In this document: in pieces, positions 41,830-53,480 of the stretch | How the letters are laid out: every line of letters starts with the position of its first letter | Position numbering within the stretch: position 1 is the first letter of the stretch | NCBI GenBank assembly: GCA_034440635.1 | Contig: JAOTON010001684.1 | Location: forward strand, 139,001 to 203,000 | Direction: 5' to 3' | DNA: 64,000 nucleotides | DNA from: Lepas anatifera | Lineage: Eukaryota > Arthropoda > Thecostraca > Lepadidae | The notes under the pieces: model-generated | What the model saw: only the letters and a program-made list of their open reading frames with translations | Database searches by the model: none | What the model was told of the DNA's origin: nothing | Program-made: the position numbers and the translations under genes

Positions 41830-43169
41830 ATATTCATTCATTTATGCTTGTATTCATGTGTTACATGCACATCCACACTATTGAGGTGATTTTTAAAGTG
41901 TTGTCGTGATGGGCATGAAGTGACAGAGCTATGAAAGATGACGGTAATGATGAGGAAAGATGAAGACCAGAGAGGTCGATTGCAACCAATTGAAGACCAG
42001 ATTGCAACCACAGGCGCATGCAATCACAGTCACCAGGGAGAGTATGGACGAGGACAAGGATTACCAGTGTACAAAAAATAACAATTGCACACTAAAATAA
42101 TATGAGGGCGAAAATGGTTGATTACTTGACTTCGTAATCAGTTTGTCTTCATCTCTTTCATAAATTCCGTTCCTTCCGCTGTATCTTGCCTGCGGCAGTG
42201 TTCATTTTCTTACTTGGGTACCTATTGTCACTTCTCGTGCTTTTTACTAAGTAGGTTCCAGTTCTGATATTTTCTAACATGCACGGGACAAAATAAATAT
42301 GATGCCTTGGCAGGTGGCATTTACTTTCCATCTCTTTTACACCCTGGTGAGCAATGGTGATGAGAACTAATTTCATTTTGGTGGCAAACATACTTAGGGG
42401 AGAGTAGCTGCAGAGGGATCGACCACACCAGTGAAGAAGTATGAATGGCTCATTTCCAGGTCGATTCAAACGAAATAATTGCTTTTGAAAGTCACATCCC
42501 TTGACTTTGATAACATAGGCACACGATTTGAACCTGGGCATGAAAGTTAACCCACTGATTCCTATTAACGGAAAGACTTTGCATGATTGAATCCATACAA
42601 ATATATTCAAAGAAAAGCACACTCATTAAAAATACAAACATGGCAATCAAGCAGTTACATAGATAAAAAGACGTCCGACTGGACGCCACAACGCCGACAC
42701 ACGATAGGCGCCGTGCATCACGCACCCGTGACCGCCCTCGGCCACTTCCACACACGCGCGGGGGGAGCTCGGGTGCAAGTGGATGTCTGACGGGCGAGAG
42801 TGCAGCTGGGTGGCCGGGGCCAGGCGATGCGGGGATGCACCTTGATATGTGCACAAGGTGCAAAATACTAATTTTTACTTATTTTGCTTTGTTTACTTTG
42901 AATCATGTGAGCAGGAAGAAACGCTCTTTTATTAGAGTTTCCTTTTAGGGTGTTTGTTTACAGATAAGGTGAAGAAAAACTTCACAGAAAAAAATCAGTA
43001 ACATGAGCGATGAACAGATATTGATGCATCAATTTCAAAACACATTAATGTATGAATGGTACAGTTTTGAATGTCTGTACTGAGGGCTGGGGGGAGTTTC
43101 CAGACATTAAAATATTTAAGATATGTCCAAAAATTTTTATTTGAGTGCTAATACATAAATTGCTCTCTA

Positions 43170-43262
43170 ACCCTCGCCCAGTGGGAGGGGGTGTTTGAAC
43201 ATCCCCTCGGCTTTTCCGGTGGCACGAAAAAGCGGCAGCGAGAAGCACTGATATACTTGGCA
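43170..43262 (-). repeat. Dispersed GTGTTCAAACACC-core repeat, reverse copy
   Basis: On the minus strand: AGTGCTTCTCGCTGCCGC, then CACCGGAAAAGCC, GGGGATGTTCAAACACCCCC and GGGCGAGGGTTAGAG, matching 4137-4225. Confidence 0.6.
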
Positions 43263-44586
43263 CTCCTCATCCTTGATCAATTCCACAACTTGGGCCATCT
43301 CAGGTCAGGTCACCAGTGCAGGTCAAGTAACCTTATCTAAAAAACTTTTAAGGTGGTATAAGTAAGAAACAGGTGAAACTATTGAATTTAAACTTATATC
43401 ACATAATAGGACTACCAAGTGCTTCAATACATATTCCAGGATTTTTAATATTGGTGATCCAGGGTTAGGTATGGATCATGACCTCTCCATTGGAAATACA
43501 TGGGGAAAATAGAAAATGGGCTGTATTTGTGTAGATACAGCTGCAAAAAGCTTTATATTCTCGAAATCATAGTATCCTAGGCGCCTTTCCAGGCTGATGT
43601 TGCAATTTTTTACCTGTGACCTCTGAGAGGTCATTGGGGGCTATTTAAGCAGTTTTCAGACTTGGTTCAATAACTTTGCATGAAATGATGGTAAAGCTTA
43701 TATTTTGACACCATTAAATTTGGATTGCTATTGTGAGTCGATTGATATGCATACTGGCTATGTTAGGTTGGAAATAAACCTCGAACTGACCTACGGCCAG
43801 GTCAGTTTGGTTGACATGGCATAGTCATTTTATACATCATTTGATTCACAGTGGCAAGAGGAAGAGAATGGTGCCTAAAAGATGGCTCTACCTCAACTCT
43901 GTCAAACACTAGGACACAAAAAGACTACCCTAACATGCAACCTTCTTTGAGGACGTCATGACCACAATATGGACCTGAGCCAAAAAAGTGAACAACATAG
44001 CTTCTTCCAGAATTTTTCACTATTCTGCACAGGAACCGAGTCTGAGGGCGTGTTTGAAAACCCTACAACAGGGCGAAGTTGGCTCGGAAACCCACCAGGG
44101 GAAGGGTTAAATTATTTTCTGTTTATTTGGACACACAACCTTGTGTATAACCTAGATGACAGGTTCTGAACAATAAAAAGATAACAGAATTGAAATTTTT
44201 CTCTTTACTAAAATTAAGGTTTAATTACAGAATAATGTGTGCAATTGCGTACCACACTCTAACGGCCATTTTAAGACACACTCATATGTCCTGAGAACGA
44301 ATTTTGTAACAATTGCTTCTGCAAATAATTTTCTCTGATTGAATTTCCCTCCTATATCAACATGACACTACCACAAAAAGGTCGCACATGACAACACCTC
44401 ACAGCACAGCAACGCTACTGTTTATTAAAGATGCCAGATACCATGCCAGAATAAGAGGGATAAAACAATCCAAAATAAAAAACCTCTACATAACACACCG
44501 ACGCTCATCAGTTTGTGCAATGGCGGATGGATGTCATAGTTGTGAAATAAAATACTATCAGGTGATTTCTGATGCGAGCGAAGCAG

Positions 44587-44655
44587 GTTAGGTTACGTTA
44601 GGTTAGATCAGATCAGGTCAGGTCAGGTCAGGTCAGGTCAGTTCAGGTCAGGTCA
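44587..44655. repeat. Short TTAGG-like and (GGTCA)n repeat
   Basis: A few TTAGG-like units (AGGTTAGGTTACGTTAGGTT) run into about eight GGTCA pentamers. TTAGG is the usual arthropod telomere unit, but the tract is far too short and impure to call telomeric. Confidence 0.7.
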
Positions 44656-45557
44656 AGTCTGAGTGGATGTGCCGGCTTTGTTTTGTTCATTCTGTTTTGT
44701 TCTGTTCCTTCTGTACGTCAGTGACAGAGCTTTTTGAAGGTTTTCTAGAGGGTTTATTAACTAGTGTCATCGGTCGACTTTTGAATAACTACAGGCTGCC
44801 CCTGCTCATACTACGATTGTGACACATTTCCAGCAGTTATTCACTCTTGGTCCACAGTATTGTGTGGTGTGCTTTGTGGAAGCAATATTATTGAATATTT
44901 TGGAAACGGTAGGTCAGTGGAAAAAAGTGTTGGAAATTTTGTGGGGCGTGCTGCAATAATTCAAATGAGACAATTTTCTTAATTGTCACTGATTGCTCAC
45001 CTTATTCTGTAAAATTAACCAAAATTACAACTGATTCAAGTTGACACACCATGTCTACTGTTCTGCTCCATATGTTTAGCCTCCAGATTCCAGATGCGAG
45101 CCAGGGTCCCAAGGGGCACTCAGCAGTCCCAGTTGATGGAGCACCAGTGAGATTGATGGAGTCTGCATGGCCCAGAGTGTACGGGTCTTTTTCGGTTTCC
45201 TCACTGTTCCTGAAAGCCTTTTTGACAACCCTAGCCAAGCGGAGACCCCAAAAGGTGGATCCATAAAATGCATCCAAGGCGCTTATGTTGTCAATACTTT
45301 TACTAGAGCTCTCTCTTCAATTCAAATTTCATCCTAACGTCTCTTTCCTTCAGGTTTTAATTGAATTGATCTGTTTTACATTACCATAAGTACCACGACC
45401 ACCACTCCCCCAACCACCGTCAGTTCCAGCGCCTTCTCTATTGCCTTGTTCCAGTGTCTCTATTGCTTTGGTCAGTTCTACAGAGTCAGAGTAGTGCACA
45501 CGTCCAAAACAATTGACCCCGGTCACGCTCACCAGCGGCGCTAGTGTACCCTCCAAG

Positions 45558-45583
45558 ATGGCCGCGAAAGAGGGACTCCAAAG
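45558..45583 (+). promoter_or_regulatory. AAGATGGCCGCG motif, candidate start of a short first exon
   Basis: CCAAGATGGCCGCGAAAGAG has a strong translation-start context that also resembles a YY1-type core-promoter motif. Eight codons later CAAAG|GTAAAC could be a donor. No following exon was identified, so gene status is uncertain. Confidence 0.3.
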
Positions 45584-45654
45584 GTAAACAACGTTAGTGG
45601 GCCCCGGGAATAGCATGGTAAGCGGTGAATTATACGTGTTTTATGTTTGGTATG

Positions 45655-45800
45655 TGGCAGCGGCTTATAACCAGCCACTGCGGAAGGCAGAGAAGAATGC
45701 AAATTCGAAAAGTTTTTGGTCCCAAGGAGCAAAGCTTGTAGTCAGCATCAGGTTGAAGTTTGCTGCCCCCCACTTCTTTGCCTGTGGCGACGCTTGTGTT
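45655..45800. repeat. Dispersed repeat, partner of 11645-11785
   Basis: Same order of blocks as the copy at 11645 (TTATAACCAGCC to GCGACGCTTG), moderately diverged. Confidence 0.6.
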
Positions 45801-45920
45801 TGGAAACGCATTTTCCATCGTACATTCAAACTGGAATTTCAGACGGCTTGAAACAAATAAAGGCGTATATCTACCGAATTATTTCAAGATGTCAGTTTTC
45901 CGGGCTAAAAGGAATGCAGC

Positions 45921-46173
45921 CACAGGCGGATCCAGGGGGATGGCAAAGTGGGCACATGCCCCATAGGCAGATCCAGGGGGCAAAGGGGGTATGTGCCCAC
46001 CACCATCGACCCTCGGCGCCCCCTGAAATGGCCACGCCCCCTGAAATTTCCTTCCCACCACCATCCCCTCCCAGGATACGAAAGTCGGCTCCCACCGATA
46101 GGGTTTCCCGGTTAAGAATGGTGCGCCGCCCCCGGGAAGGTGCCCCTGATCGGCAATCCTGGATCCGCCTATG
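45921..46173. mobile_element. hAT-like MITE with duplicated left end
   Basis: The left end CACAGGCGGATCCAGGGGGA is followed 41 bp later by a second end, CATAGGCAGATCCAGGGGGC. The right end is AATCCTGGATCCGCCTATG. The interior is the reverse of 10744-10982. Flanks AATGCAGC and AAGACGGC agree at five of eight positions. Confidence 0.6.
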
Positions 46174-46625
46174 AAGACGGCCCAAGGATTAAGGCCTACT
46201 CCTGCTAGAAGCAGGCTCAAGGGAGTGGAAGGAGGCATAAGCGGAACTGGAGATTGCCTCACAGCCAGTCTGCAAAGTATGGCAGCAGGCCAGACAAATC
46301 GCACCAGCCATCTAATGTTCTCGCACCACCAGCCTCCAAAAATTCGCACCAATCTGCCACATACCAGGGGAAAAATGCACCCATTTCTACCCCTACAATG
46401 CAATGCTACCTCAATCATTAGTCAGTTAAGGACTTTTTATAAGGCACCTCCTGTGTCTTAATGGCCATTCAGCCATTATTTGTCTAGTTTAAGTGTCACT
46501 AACCTCGCAAATTCGCACCAGGTTGATAAAGTTCGCACCACTCGGTCCTGTCTCCAAGGGAACTCGCACGGACGAGATCTCGTCGAAAATGCCATACTTT
46601 GCACACTGGCCTCACAGCCGCTTAC

Positions 46626-46905
46626 CAGGTGGATGTGAATGGAAGTCAGGTAGCTGAAAATGTCTGCAACAGACAGCAGCATTTGAGCCCATCTTCTTCC
46701 CAATTATCAGATTCGACTTCCACTGCTTGGACAGCACCTTATCCTGAGGAAACTTGTGAAAGCTGAGACTTGGACACTTCCTTCGGAAGGATACACACTG
46801 AGGAACGCAGCAGTTCTGATTGGATGTAATGGTTATCCGTGTCACTTTTATTTTCTTTGAACTTTCCAAGATTATAACAAACAAGAAAATAACGCCAGTC
46901 TTCAA
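46626..46905 (-). CDS. THAP-type zinc-finger exon
   Basis: On the minus strand the frame encodes NCCVPQCVSFRRK, then LSFHKFPQDKVLSKQWKSNL and AVCCRHFQLPDFHS. This fits the THAP C2CH fold (C-X2-4-C, then C-X2-H, with FHxFP). The domain binds DNA and occurs in chromatin regulators and in P-element transposases. The exon ends CACCTG|GTAAGC in phase 1. The true start is unclear: the open frame begins at 46905, but residues before NQNCC are hydrophobic and may be non-coding. Later exons were not identified, so it cannot be said whether it is a host gene or transposon-derived. Confidence 0.6.
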
Positions 46906-47869
46906 TATTCACGTCCACCCAACATGAACTTCACTTTTTCAGAGCAACGAGTTCACCACGACTGAAAATAAACGTTCAAAATCTATACCGCGTTCAACAA
47001 TGCGCCGGATATGAAGCAGCCGCGCCAGACGTCAGTCCCTCTACTGGCGTTTTCAAAAAAATCCGCCAGGTGCCAACACTTTCGATGACCGGGGCCAATA
47101 GGGCATCGCTGAAAGCTTTCGCAGTGCGCGCCAGAGTTTGCCTCTTATGAAATGAGAATAAGAAACCTCTTCATCTTAGCCCTTTCGCTCACTATACCCT
47201 ATTATTCTTAAGTACAAATAACAGGCCAGAAATTATGCTAAGGAGTTTATTTATGGGTTGCTGATTCGCCAAAAGACAAAAACTATTCACTTCTAAAAGT
47301 CTGTAGCAGATTATGAACAAAATTGAAGAAAAATTTTAAAACCCTCCAAAATATTGAGGGAAAATAAGACGTTTTATTTCCAATCATAAGTGTAACGAGG
47401 CTGGTAACGGCAGGGAAGCAGAGCTACATAGCTGAAAATTTATGTCACCTTGCAGAATAGCATGGGAAGGGGAGCGTGGTTCATGTACGCCCTCGTGTTT
47501 TGTCAGCGTGCAGTGTGTATGCCGGTGTATCGTCTTGTGTAAGAAGAAGGTTGAGTGTCGATGAGTCAAGTATTTTCCCCTGAAATTAGGTCAGCAGTGT
47601 GAGAGCAAGCATTTCGCGGTTTCTACCTCAACCTGTGCGCGTCAAGCTGAGTGTTGTAAACAATGGAAAGCACGCCAGTGTAGTGCCCTATTTTTTGGCT
47701 TGCGGCCGATGTGAGCACAAAGCAGTGTTTTTTTACACTTGAGTATTGTGGAAACTATATTCACGCTGTGAAGAATTTGCCACAGTGAGTGCTGGCTCGC
47801 TGTCGTGCAGGACTTGGTAAATTCTTCACAGAGTGGCTGGATTCCAGCAAGCCTGAGAGGACGTGCAAT
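46906..47869. promoter_or_regulatory. Divergent upstream region between THAP exon and carrier gene
   Basis: The THAP exon points left and the SLC25A16-like start points right, about 960 bp apart. No clear TATA box or start motif was recognised. A shared promoter is an inference from geometry only. Confidence 0.3.
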
Positions 47870-47936
47870 ATGAGTTCAGAAGAAAGCAGTGTCACACAGG
47901 ATGCTAGATCTCTCTGCAAGGCTTTTGTGGCAGGAG
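47870..47936 (+). CDS. SLC25A16: SLC25A16-like exon 1
   Basis: ATG in context GCAATATGAG; donor GGAG|GTAAGT, phase 1. Encodes 22 residues ending KAFVAG. Confidence 0.83.
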
Positions 47937-50900
47937 GTAAGTATAAATCAAAGCATTTAAGGAAAGAGGCAAACATTGCCTGTAACATACAGTTGCTCTT
48001 TTGACTGTTCTTTGGGTAACCAGAAAAAAATCATGAAATTATAGAGATTTTAAGATTTGTGGTAGAAGATCCTGCATGGCATCTTGCTCAGTATCAAACT
48101 GATAATCCTGCCAGAAGTTGTTATTGTTCTTCTTTAATCCATTGACTTATCATGCTTGCATGATATTTACAGGGAGGCCATTCCAATCATTGCACACCTG
48201 TGCTGGAAAGAATTTCCTTCTTGCCATCTTGTTTGCAATGTGCTTTTTCACCATCGAACAATTTCCTCTTGTTTTCAGATTTGATTCCCTGCACTGTGTT
48301 ACCCTTTCAGCCCTAACTATGCCACCTATGATTTTGTCAAATATCCTCTTCCTTGTCGGTGCTTCAAACTGGTAGTTCTGCGCCCTGGCACTTAACTTTT
48401 TCCAGAAACTCTGTGTCCTCCTTATAGAATGTCGCCCAAATGCAGGTTCCATATTCCAGTACTGGTCTTATTGCAGTCTTGAATAGCTTGGTCACAATGC
48501 TGGCATCAAGGAATGTGAGTGATTGCCTTGTCACAGCTAGAAGACCTCTTGCTTTTCAGTTGCTGCATGTGGCAATGAAGCTGATATTTAACTAATTTGG
48601 GTTATTTTTGTGCCATAGTTTGCTACCTGAACTCTAGCCAGGTACTTTAAATGGTAATGTACTCATAAAACAGAAGCTATAGAATAATAATAAAGTAATC
48701 ATATAACAGAAGCAAAGCTATTAAGTACTCATTTAAACAGAAGGCAAACTCTTCTTTCTCATTACTGCTTCTATTTAAAATTTCTTAAGATTAAATAGAA
48801 TGTAGATTAGAATTAACATAATATACAATTCAAGCCAATGCTTGGTCAAGGCTTGCAAAGCTGATGCTTAGTCAAAGATCCAACCACAGCAGCTTAGCAC
48901 TAACCAGAGTGGCAAAACATTTATCTTGCAGCAGTGATTACACATTATTGATTTATTTCTACTTTGCTTCCTGGTTAGTCATGACCATTGCAAATTTGAA
49001 ATAAAAAATACAGATTCTATCTGATGGTTTTAATTATTTAACATTTATTTCACAGTAGCAATGCCTTCAAAATGAACCCAATGATGCTCAGACCACAAAA
49101 AACTAGATACTTGAACCAATCTCTGCTGGTGGTTGCCAATGCTGACTGTGCTAACCACTCTTCAACCTTATATTGGGCATGGAACCAGAATTTGTATTTG
49201 ATTCACTGTCTTTCTGAGTCATGATCAAGACTGTTGATTTTGGACCTTGAGTGAATGAAGTCATTGAACTGATCAGTCAGAGTTGCTTCTCACCTGATAC
49301 AGTGCTTACTGGATTATTTGGTGACACAGAAATGTGCTGAGCTAACTAATTTCTGACTCAATAGAATGCCTAACTCTACATTTTTTATCAGCCACCTTAA
49401 CTCTTTGCTGACTGAATCAAAATTCAATGAAAATGAAAATTCAAAAGATTGAAGTCTGCATCAAACAAATGGATCAGCAAGTCAGATTTGACTCTGGCTC
49501 ACAACAAGCCCTCAATTGTATCAGTGTCCTTAAATGGAGTTTGCTGCACTTGAGTTTTTGGAACTGTATTATTTAACTGTATGACTTTTAAGACATGCTG
49601 CACTCTAGATAAAATATCTACTTCACTAGTAACTAGCTCATGAGGGCCTTGCTAGTTGTAGGGCATATGAGGGCCCTACAAAAGTGACTAGCACTATTGT
49701 AGGGCACGATATAGCCAAGCTGCTGAAAATGCCCAAAAACCCCAACACACACACAGGTCCTACCAGGGTGCCAGTTAACCCCTCTCACGTCCCTCTCAGG
49801 TGTGGCCGGCATGTGCGCCAAGACGACGGTGGCACCGCTGGACAGGATCAAGATCCTTCTGCAGGCGCACAACAAACACTACAAACACCTGGGTAAGTCT
49901 CGTACCGCCATCCTCGGTAGTGAGATGGTACCGTACTTAGTGACATGGTACCTGAGGGAGGTGGTATCAGAATTAGTCAGATGGTACCAGAACTAGTCAG
50001 ATGGTACCAGAATTAGTCAGATGGTACCAGAATTAGTCAGATGGTACCAGAATTAGTCAGATGGTACCAGAATTAGTCAGATGGTAACATACAAACTTAT
50101 CAGATGGTACCATACTTAGTCAGATGGTGCCATAAATATTCAGATAATACCATCCTTTGTCAGATGATATCGCACTGACATGCCACCAAAGTGAGGTGGT
50201 ACCATGCTTAGTAATATTTTACTTCACTTTGTGAGATGGTACCAGACTTATTGAGATGGTACCAGTGGCTGTTCCGAAACGAGAACACTGCTCACAGTTC
50301 GTCTTATTTCAGGTGCCAACTCCCCGCACGTCTTCGTGGGGGAATATGGATGAACTCTCTTTGTAATGCCGTGAATATAGGACTTGGCTTAGTATTTTCA
50401 AATGTGTATCTTTGAAACGCAATAACATATCGATATGTTATGTACATATCAGTGTGTGCACGTCCCTAATAATTATCAAGCCCTCCCTGTACGTTCCTTT
50501 CCTTCACGTTTTTCAGTGACCAAAAAAGGCCGCTTGCCAGCAAAGAACGCACATTGTTCTTCTTGTATTTGCCGTGATATAATCTCTCGACTATCTGACT
50601 TCTTGATGTGAATCCCAGCAAGGGCGGCGATCTCTATTTGTCTGCTTTTTATTTTGGTTTACGGAATAAAAAAGTCACCAGCAGTTCCTGAAACATCCTC
50701 AATGACGTCACCATGGTGTTTTAAAGGCAGTCGGTCATCGGTTTGATTTCTAAAGGTCGTGCTCTGACGTCATGGGCGATCCGTTTAATTCTTAAGGCTC
50801 GTTTTCGGACATCACGTGGTCATCTGCTCAATTTTCAACGCTCGTATTCTAATGTCACGTGGCCGTCTGTTTAATTTTTAACGCTCGTGTTCCGACGTCG

Positions 50901-51055
50901 CGTGGTCTTCGTCTTCTGCAGGAGTGTTCAGCGGCTTGTTCAACATTGTGAAGCAAGAGCGGTTCCTCGCCTTGTACAAAGGAAACGGGGCGCAGATGGT
51001 GCGCGTTTTCCCCTACGCCGCCACACAGTTTGCCTCCTTCGAGGTGTACAAGCAG
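47870..51055 (+). CDS. SLC25A16: Mitochondrial carrier, SLC25A16-like, first three coding exons
   Basis: Exons: 47870-47936, 49800-49892, 50922-51055, joined in phases 1, 1, 0. The product starts MSSEESSVTQDARSLCKAFV and continues AGGVAGMCAKTTVAPLDR with the carrier signature P-X-D-X-[KR] (PLDRIK), then LLQAHNKHYKHLG. Exon 3 gives LFNIVKQERFLALYKGNGAQ and VRVFPYAATQFASFEVYKQ, completing the first of three repeats. The AQAHN-HYKHLGVFS pattern is typical of SLC25A16 (Graves disease carrier), an inner-membrane carrier linked to mitochondrial coenzyme A transport; the family call is strong and the orthologue call moderate. The remaining two repeats are not found before the window ends, implying an intron over 12 kb. 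Confidence 0.87.
48118..48565 (-). pseudogene. Degenerate LINE reverse transcriptase fragment in intron 1
   Basis: On the minus strand, frames broken by stops and shifts give FKTAIRPVLEYGTCIWATFY (about 48420-48490) and later KKHIANKMARRKFFPAQVCN followed by DWNGLP (about 48170-48230). A RPxLEYxxxxW motif and a final FF...V...WNxLP are standard marks of non-LTR reverse transcriptase C-termini. Confidence 0.7.
48600..49790. other. SLC25A16-like intron 1, remainder
   Basis: AT-rich; no exon or repeat array recognised. Confidence 0.5.
49800..49892 (+). CDS. SLC25A16: SLC25A16-like exon 2, PLDRIK signature
   Basis: Acceptor CACGTCCCTCTCAG, donor CTGG|GTAAGT, phase 1 in and out. Encodes VAGMCAKTTVAPLDRIKILL and QAHNKHYKHL. 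Confidence 0.92.
49915..50275 (+). repeat. 20-bp minisatellite just after exon 2
   Basis: Units of CAGATGGTACCAGAATTAGT, almost identical in the middle (49970-50080) and diverged at both edges. It starts about 25 bp after the exon 2 donor. Confidence 0.9.
50690..50921 (+). repeat. 43-bp tandem array ending in the exon 3 acceptor
   Basis: Units start at about 50753, 50795, 50838 and 50881, with a diverged one before. A typical unit is ACGCTCGTATTCTAATGTCA then CGTGGCCGTCTGTTTAATTT then TTA. The last unit keeps the first 27 bases and then has TTCGTCTTCTGCAG, the functional acceptor. Confidence 0.8.
50922..51055 (+). CDS. SLC25A16: SLC25A16-like exon 3
   Basis: Acceptor TTCGTCTTCTGCAG, donor CAG|GTAGGT, phase 1 in and 0 out. 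It contains ALYKGNGAQMVRVFPYAATQ, the second half of a carrier repeat. Confidence 0.92.
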
Positions 51056-51230
51056 GTAGGTCGTGGGTTCGAAACCCGGTTCGTGTATATTTTTGTTTAG
51101 ATCATGATAGCTTGATATCTTGGAGTTTGACGAGAGAATGCATGTCACTTGGTTGAGAAATCAAAGAAAGTCTGTAGAGGGACTGTCATGAGTATTGTTA
51201 GAGTAGGAGTAAAACTGTCGTCACGTTTTC

Positions 51231-51472
51231 TTGTCGATATCAGTTGTGTCGTCGACATCAGTCGTGTCCTCAACATCAGTTGTGTCGTCGACATCAGTTG
51301 TGGCATCGACATCAGTTGTGTCTTCGACATCAGTCCTGTCGTCGACATCGGTTGTGTCGCCGACATCTGTCCTGTCGTCGACATTGGTTGTGGCATCGAC
51401 AACATCGGTTGTGTCGTCGACATCTGTCCTGTCGTCGACATCGGTTGTGTCGTCGACATCAGTCATGTTGCT
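51231..51472. repeat. 18-bp minisatellite with GTCGAC palindromes
   Basis: About 13 units of GTCGTCGACATCAGTTGT. The period is divisible by three, so several frames on both strands stay open (for example Thr-Asp-Val-Asp-Asp repeats). It lies about 175 bp after the exon 3 donor. Confidence 0.92.
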
Positions 51473-51499
51473 TTTGGCGTGAAAGTGTCGGTACAACGT

Positions 51500-53390
51500 A
51501 TCCGTGCACACAGAGAACGTCTCTGTTTGAACTGTATTTACTCCCCCACCCTCCCGCTTTGGCGCTTCACACACATGAACCACAAGCTTGTAACGTAATT
51601 AAAACGTTCTGCAGTCTGCTACAGCCCTAGTTGAAGTTCGCCCGGCCACGGAGAAAGTGTGTCAAACGGCGTAAAAAACAGTCATGACAGCCTGAGGTGT
51701 TAAATGGGCGACTGAAACTCTGAACTCTGCTACGGTGGGGTACCGTGGTGCCGGCGTATACAAAAGTTTGCAGGATGTGGAGAAGGAAACTGCAGGGGAG
51801 TTTGGTACGCTGAACGAATGGAGAGACCTCCTCAATGGCGGGATACAGGCACAGCTTGGCGCGAGTCAGAAATTTCTGACGGGAGGATCTGGGAAACTTA
51901 GTGGAGTGTTCGGTAGTGTCAGATATGGGGAACCTACATAGTAGTTTGTTTGTGTCGTGGTATTACGTAGCCTTAACACATGGTAAGATCTATGTTAAGC
52001 GTACTATTAGGACTTGATAAATTGTCATAATAATTGGTTTGATATAGCCAAGCCGCTTCAAACGCCCTAAAGCACCACTGCACACTGCGTAAGAAAACGG
52101 CCACAGGCACCCACGTTAAACATAGGCGGCTACCATTTGAGACCTCCTCACCTCTACGTCTGGTTAGTTGATCCGGAGCTGGTGTGGCAATCTTGTATCT
52201 GACAATGCCATAAAGCTGACTTTATGAGCATCTGGCGTATCCGTTTCACCTTAGTGCAAGGTCAAGGTACAGCCAGCCCTCCGTGTGTTGTTTACGTGTG
52301 GTTAGAGGCCTGCGGTATATCCGCTAACATGAAACTCTGGGTACCGCCAAGCATAATTAATTTACATATGTATTTATATTATAGTATGATGGATGTGTTT
52401 TCCAGATATTGAGGGGCTTGGGGCTATTACCCGAGAGCTTATGGCGTCAATATTTAAGTTTTTTTACTTATTGATTGTATGCGATCTCCTGATAGTGATT
52501 GACTTGAAGTCGCCCTTTGCGCCCCTCCATATCCTGGATCCTCACTAGTCTACAATACAATCTGTCAGCTTCACATGTTATCATCTCTGGTTTTTACGTC
52601 AGTTTCCTTGTTCTCTGTTGGGTTTCGTTTATTATTATAAGCGCACAAATGTAGAGCGTGACCTTGCCATTGGTTGGCACCTCCGCGCCGGAGATATTGG
52701 ATGTTCATGTAACACTGCCGGAAATTCGTCGTTATGTGCTGGCGCACGCTGCCAGGCATATACCAATGTCATCATGTTTGTGCTCCTCATTGTGCTTTTG
52801 TCCTAAAGCGCGATGAGTTTTGTTTTTGCTAATGTTGCGCTCGTTGTAGGAAGTGATCACGTTCTTAATTGTCATTTGGTGCCGTTTCAACCATTATGAC
52901 AGAAGCTGCCATGAAGGCCATTGGAGATTGAAACTGAGTGATTATGTGATGGTCTTGCCGGAAATTATCTGGTCATGTTTAGTCGACATTTTGCCGTCGT
53001 TTGTCGCAGTTTTACGTAAATCTGTGGTTCGGAGAGCTAAATCGGCCTTTCTGTACTGCGGATTTATGCTTCCGTTCCGTTTTTTCCGATGTTACTTCCG
53101 TTATCCCTGAAACGAAACAAAACGGATATGTTAGTTGTTTTAGTCTGGATTCGGTGCAGATTAATACTGGAATTTCGTCCCCTTATCACCCATGCTTATC
53201 AGTCAATAATTTGATCAACATTTGGTGGGGCGCTGACCTACGACCCCAGTGGTTTGCGCTTTGTTCGGGCCGTGTTAACACTTGCTGTTACTGCGGAGCA
53301 TGCTACTCTTGCTACTTGTGCAATGAAGGACTAAATAAACGCATATATGTTAAACGCATAGATAAACGCATCAATGTTGTAATGCTGGAC
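51500..53390. other. Intron or intergenic stretch, nothing recognised
   Basis: Open frames of 60-136 codons here show no family motif, and no further carrier exon was found. Confidence 0.5.
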
Positions 53391-53397
53391 TGGACTG

Positions 53398-53480
53398 TTA
53401 GGCTAGGCTAGGTTTGGTTTGGTTTGGTATGGTTAGGCTAGGCTACGTTACGTTACGTTACGTTACGTTACGTTACGTTG
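53398..53480. repeat. GGCTA/GGTTT and (ACGTT)n simple repeats
   Basis: GGCTAGGCTAGGTTTGG-like units followed by about eight (ACGTT) pentamers. Confidence 0.85.

Larger units (their letters stand above)
42000..45000. other. Gene-poor stretch after the lectin gene
   Basis: Nothing with family-like coding sequence. It holds a reverse copy of the GTGTTCAAACACC repeat at 43170-43262 and a short AGGTTAGGTTACGTTAGG plus (GGTCA)n run at 44587-44655. Confidence 0.5.

Noticed and set aside
44587..44612. TTAGG-like telomeric repeat
   Set aside because: Only a few imperfect units; far too short to indicate a telomere or an interstitial telomeric array.
45002..45616. Two minus-strand frames (45002-45277 and 45350-45616) as later exons of the THAP gene
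   Set aside because: No convincing acceptor in the required phase and no family similarity was recognised; left unassigned.
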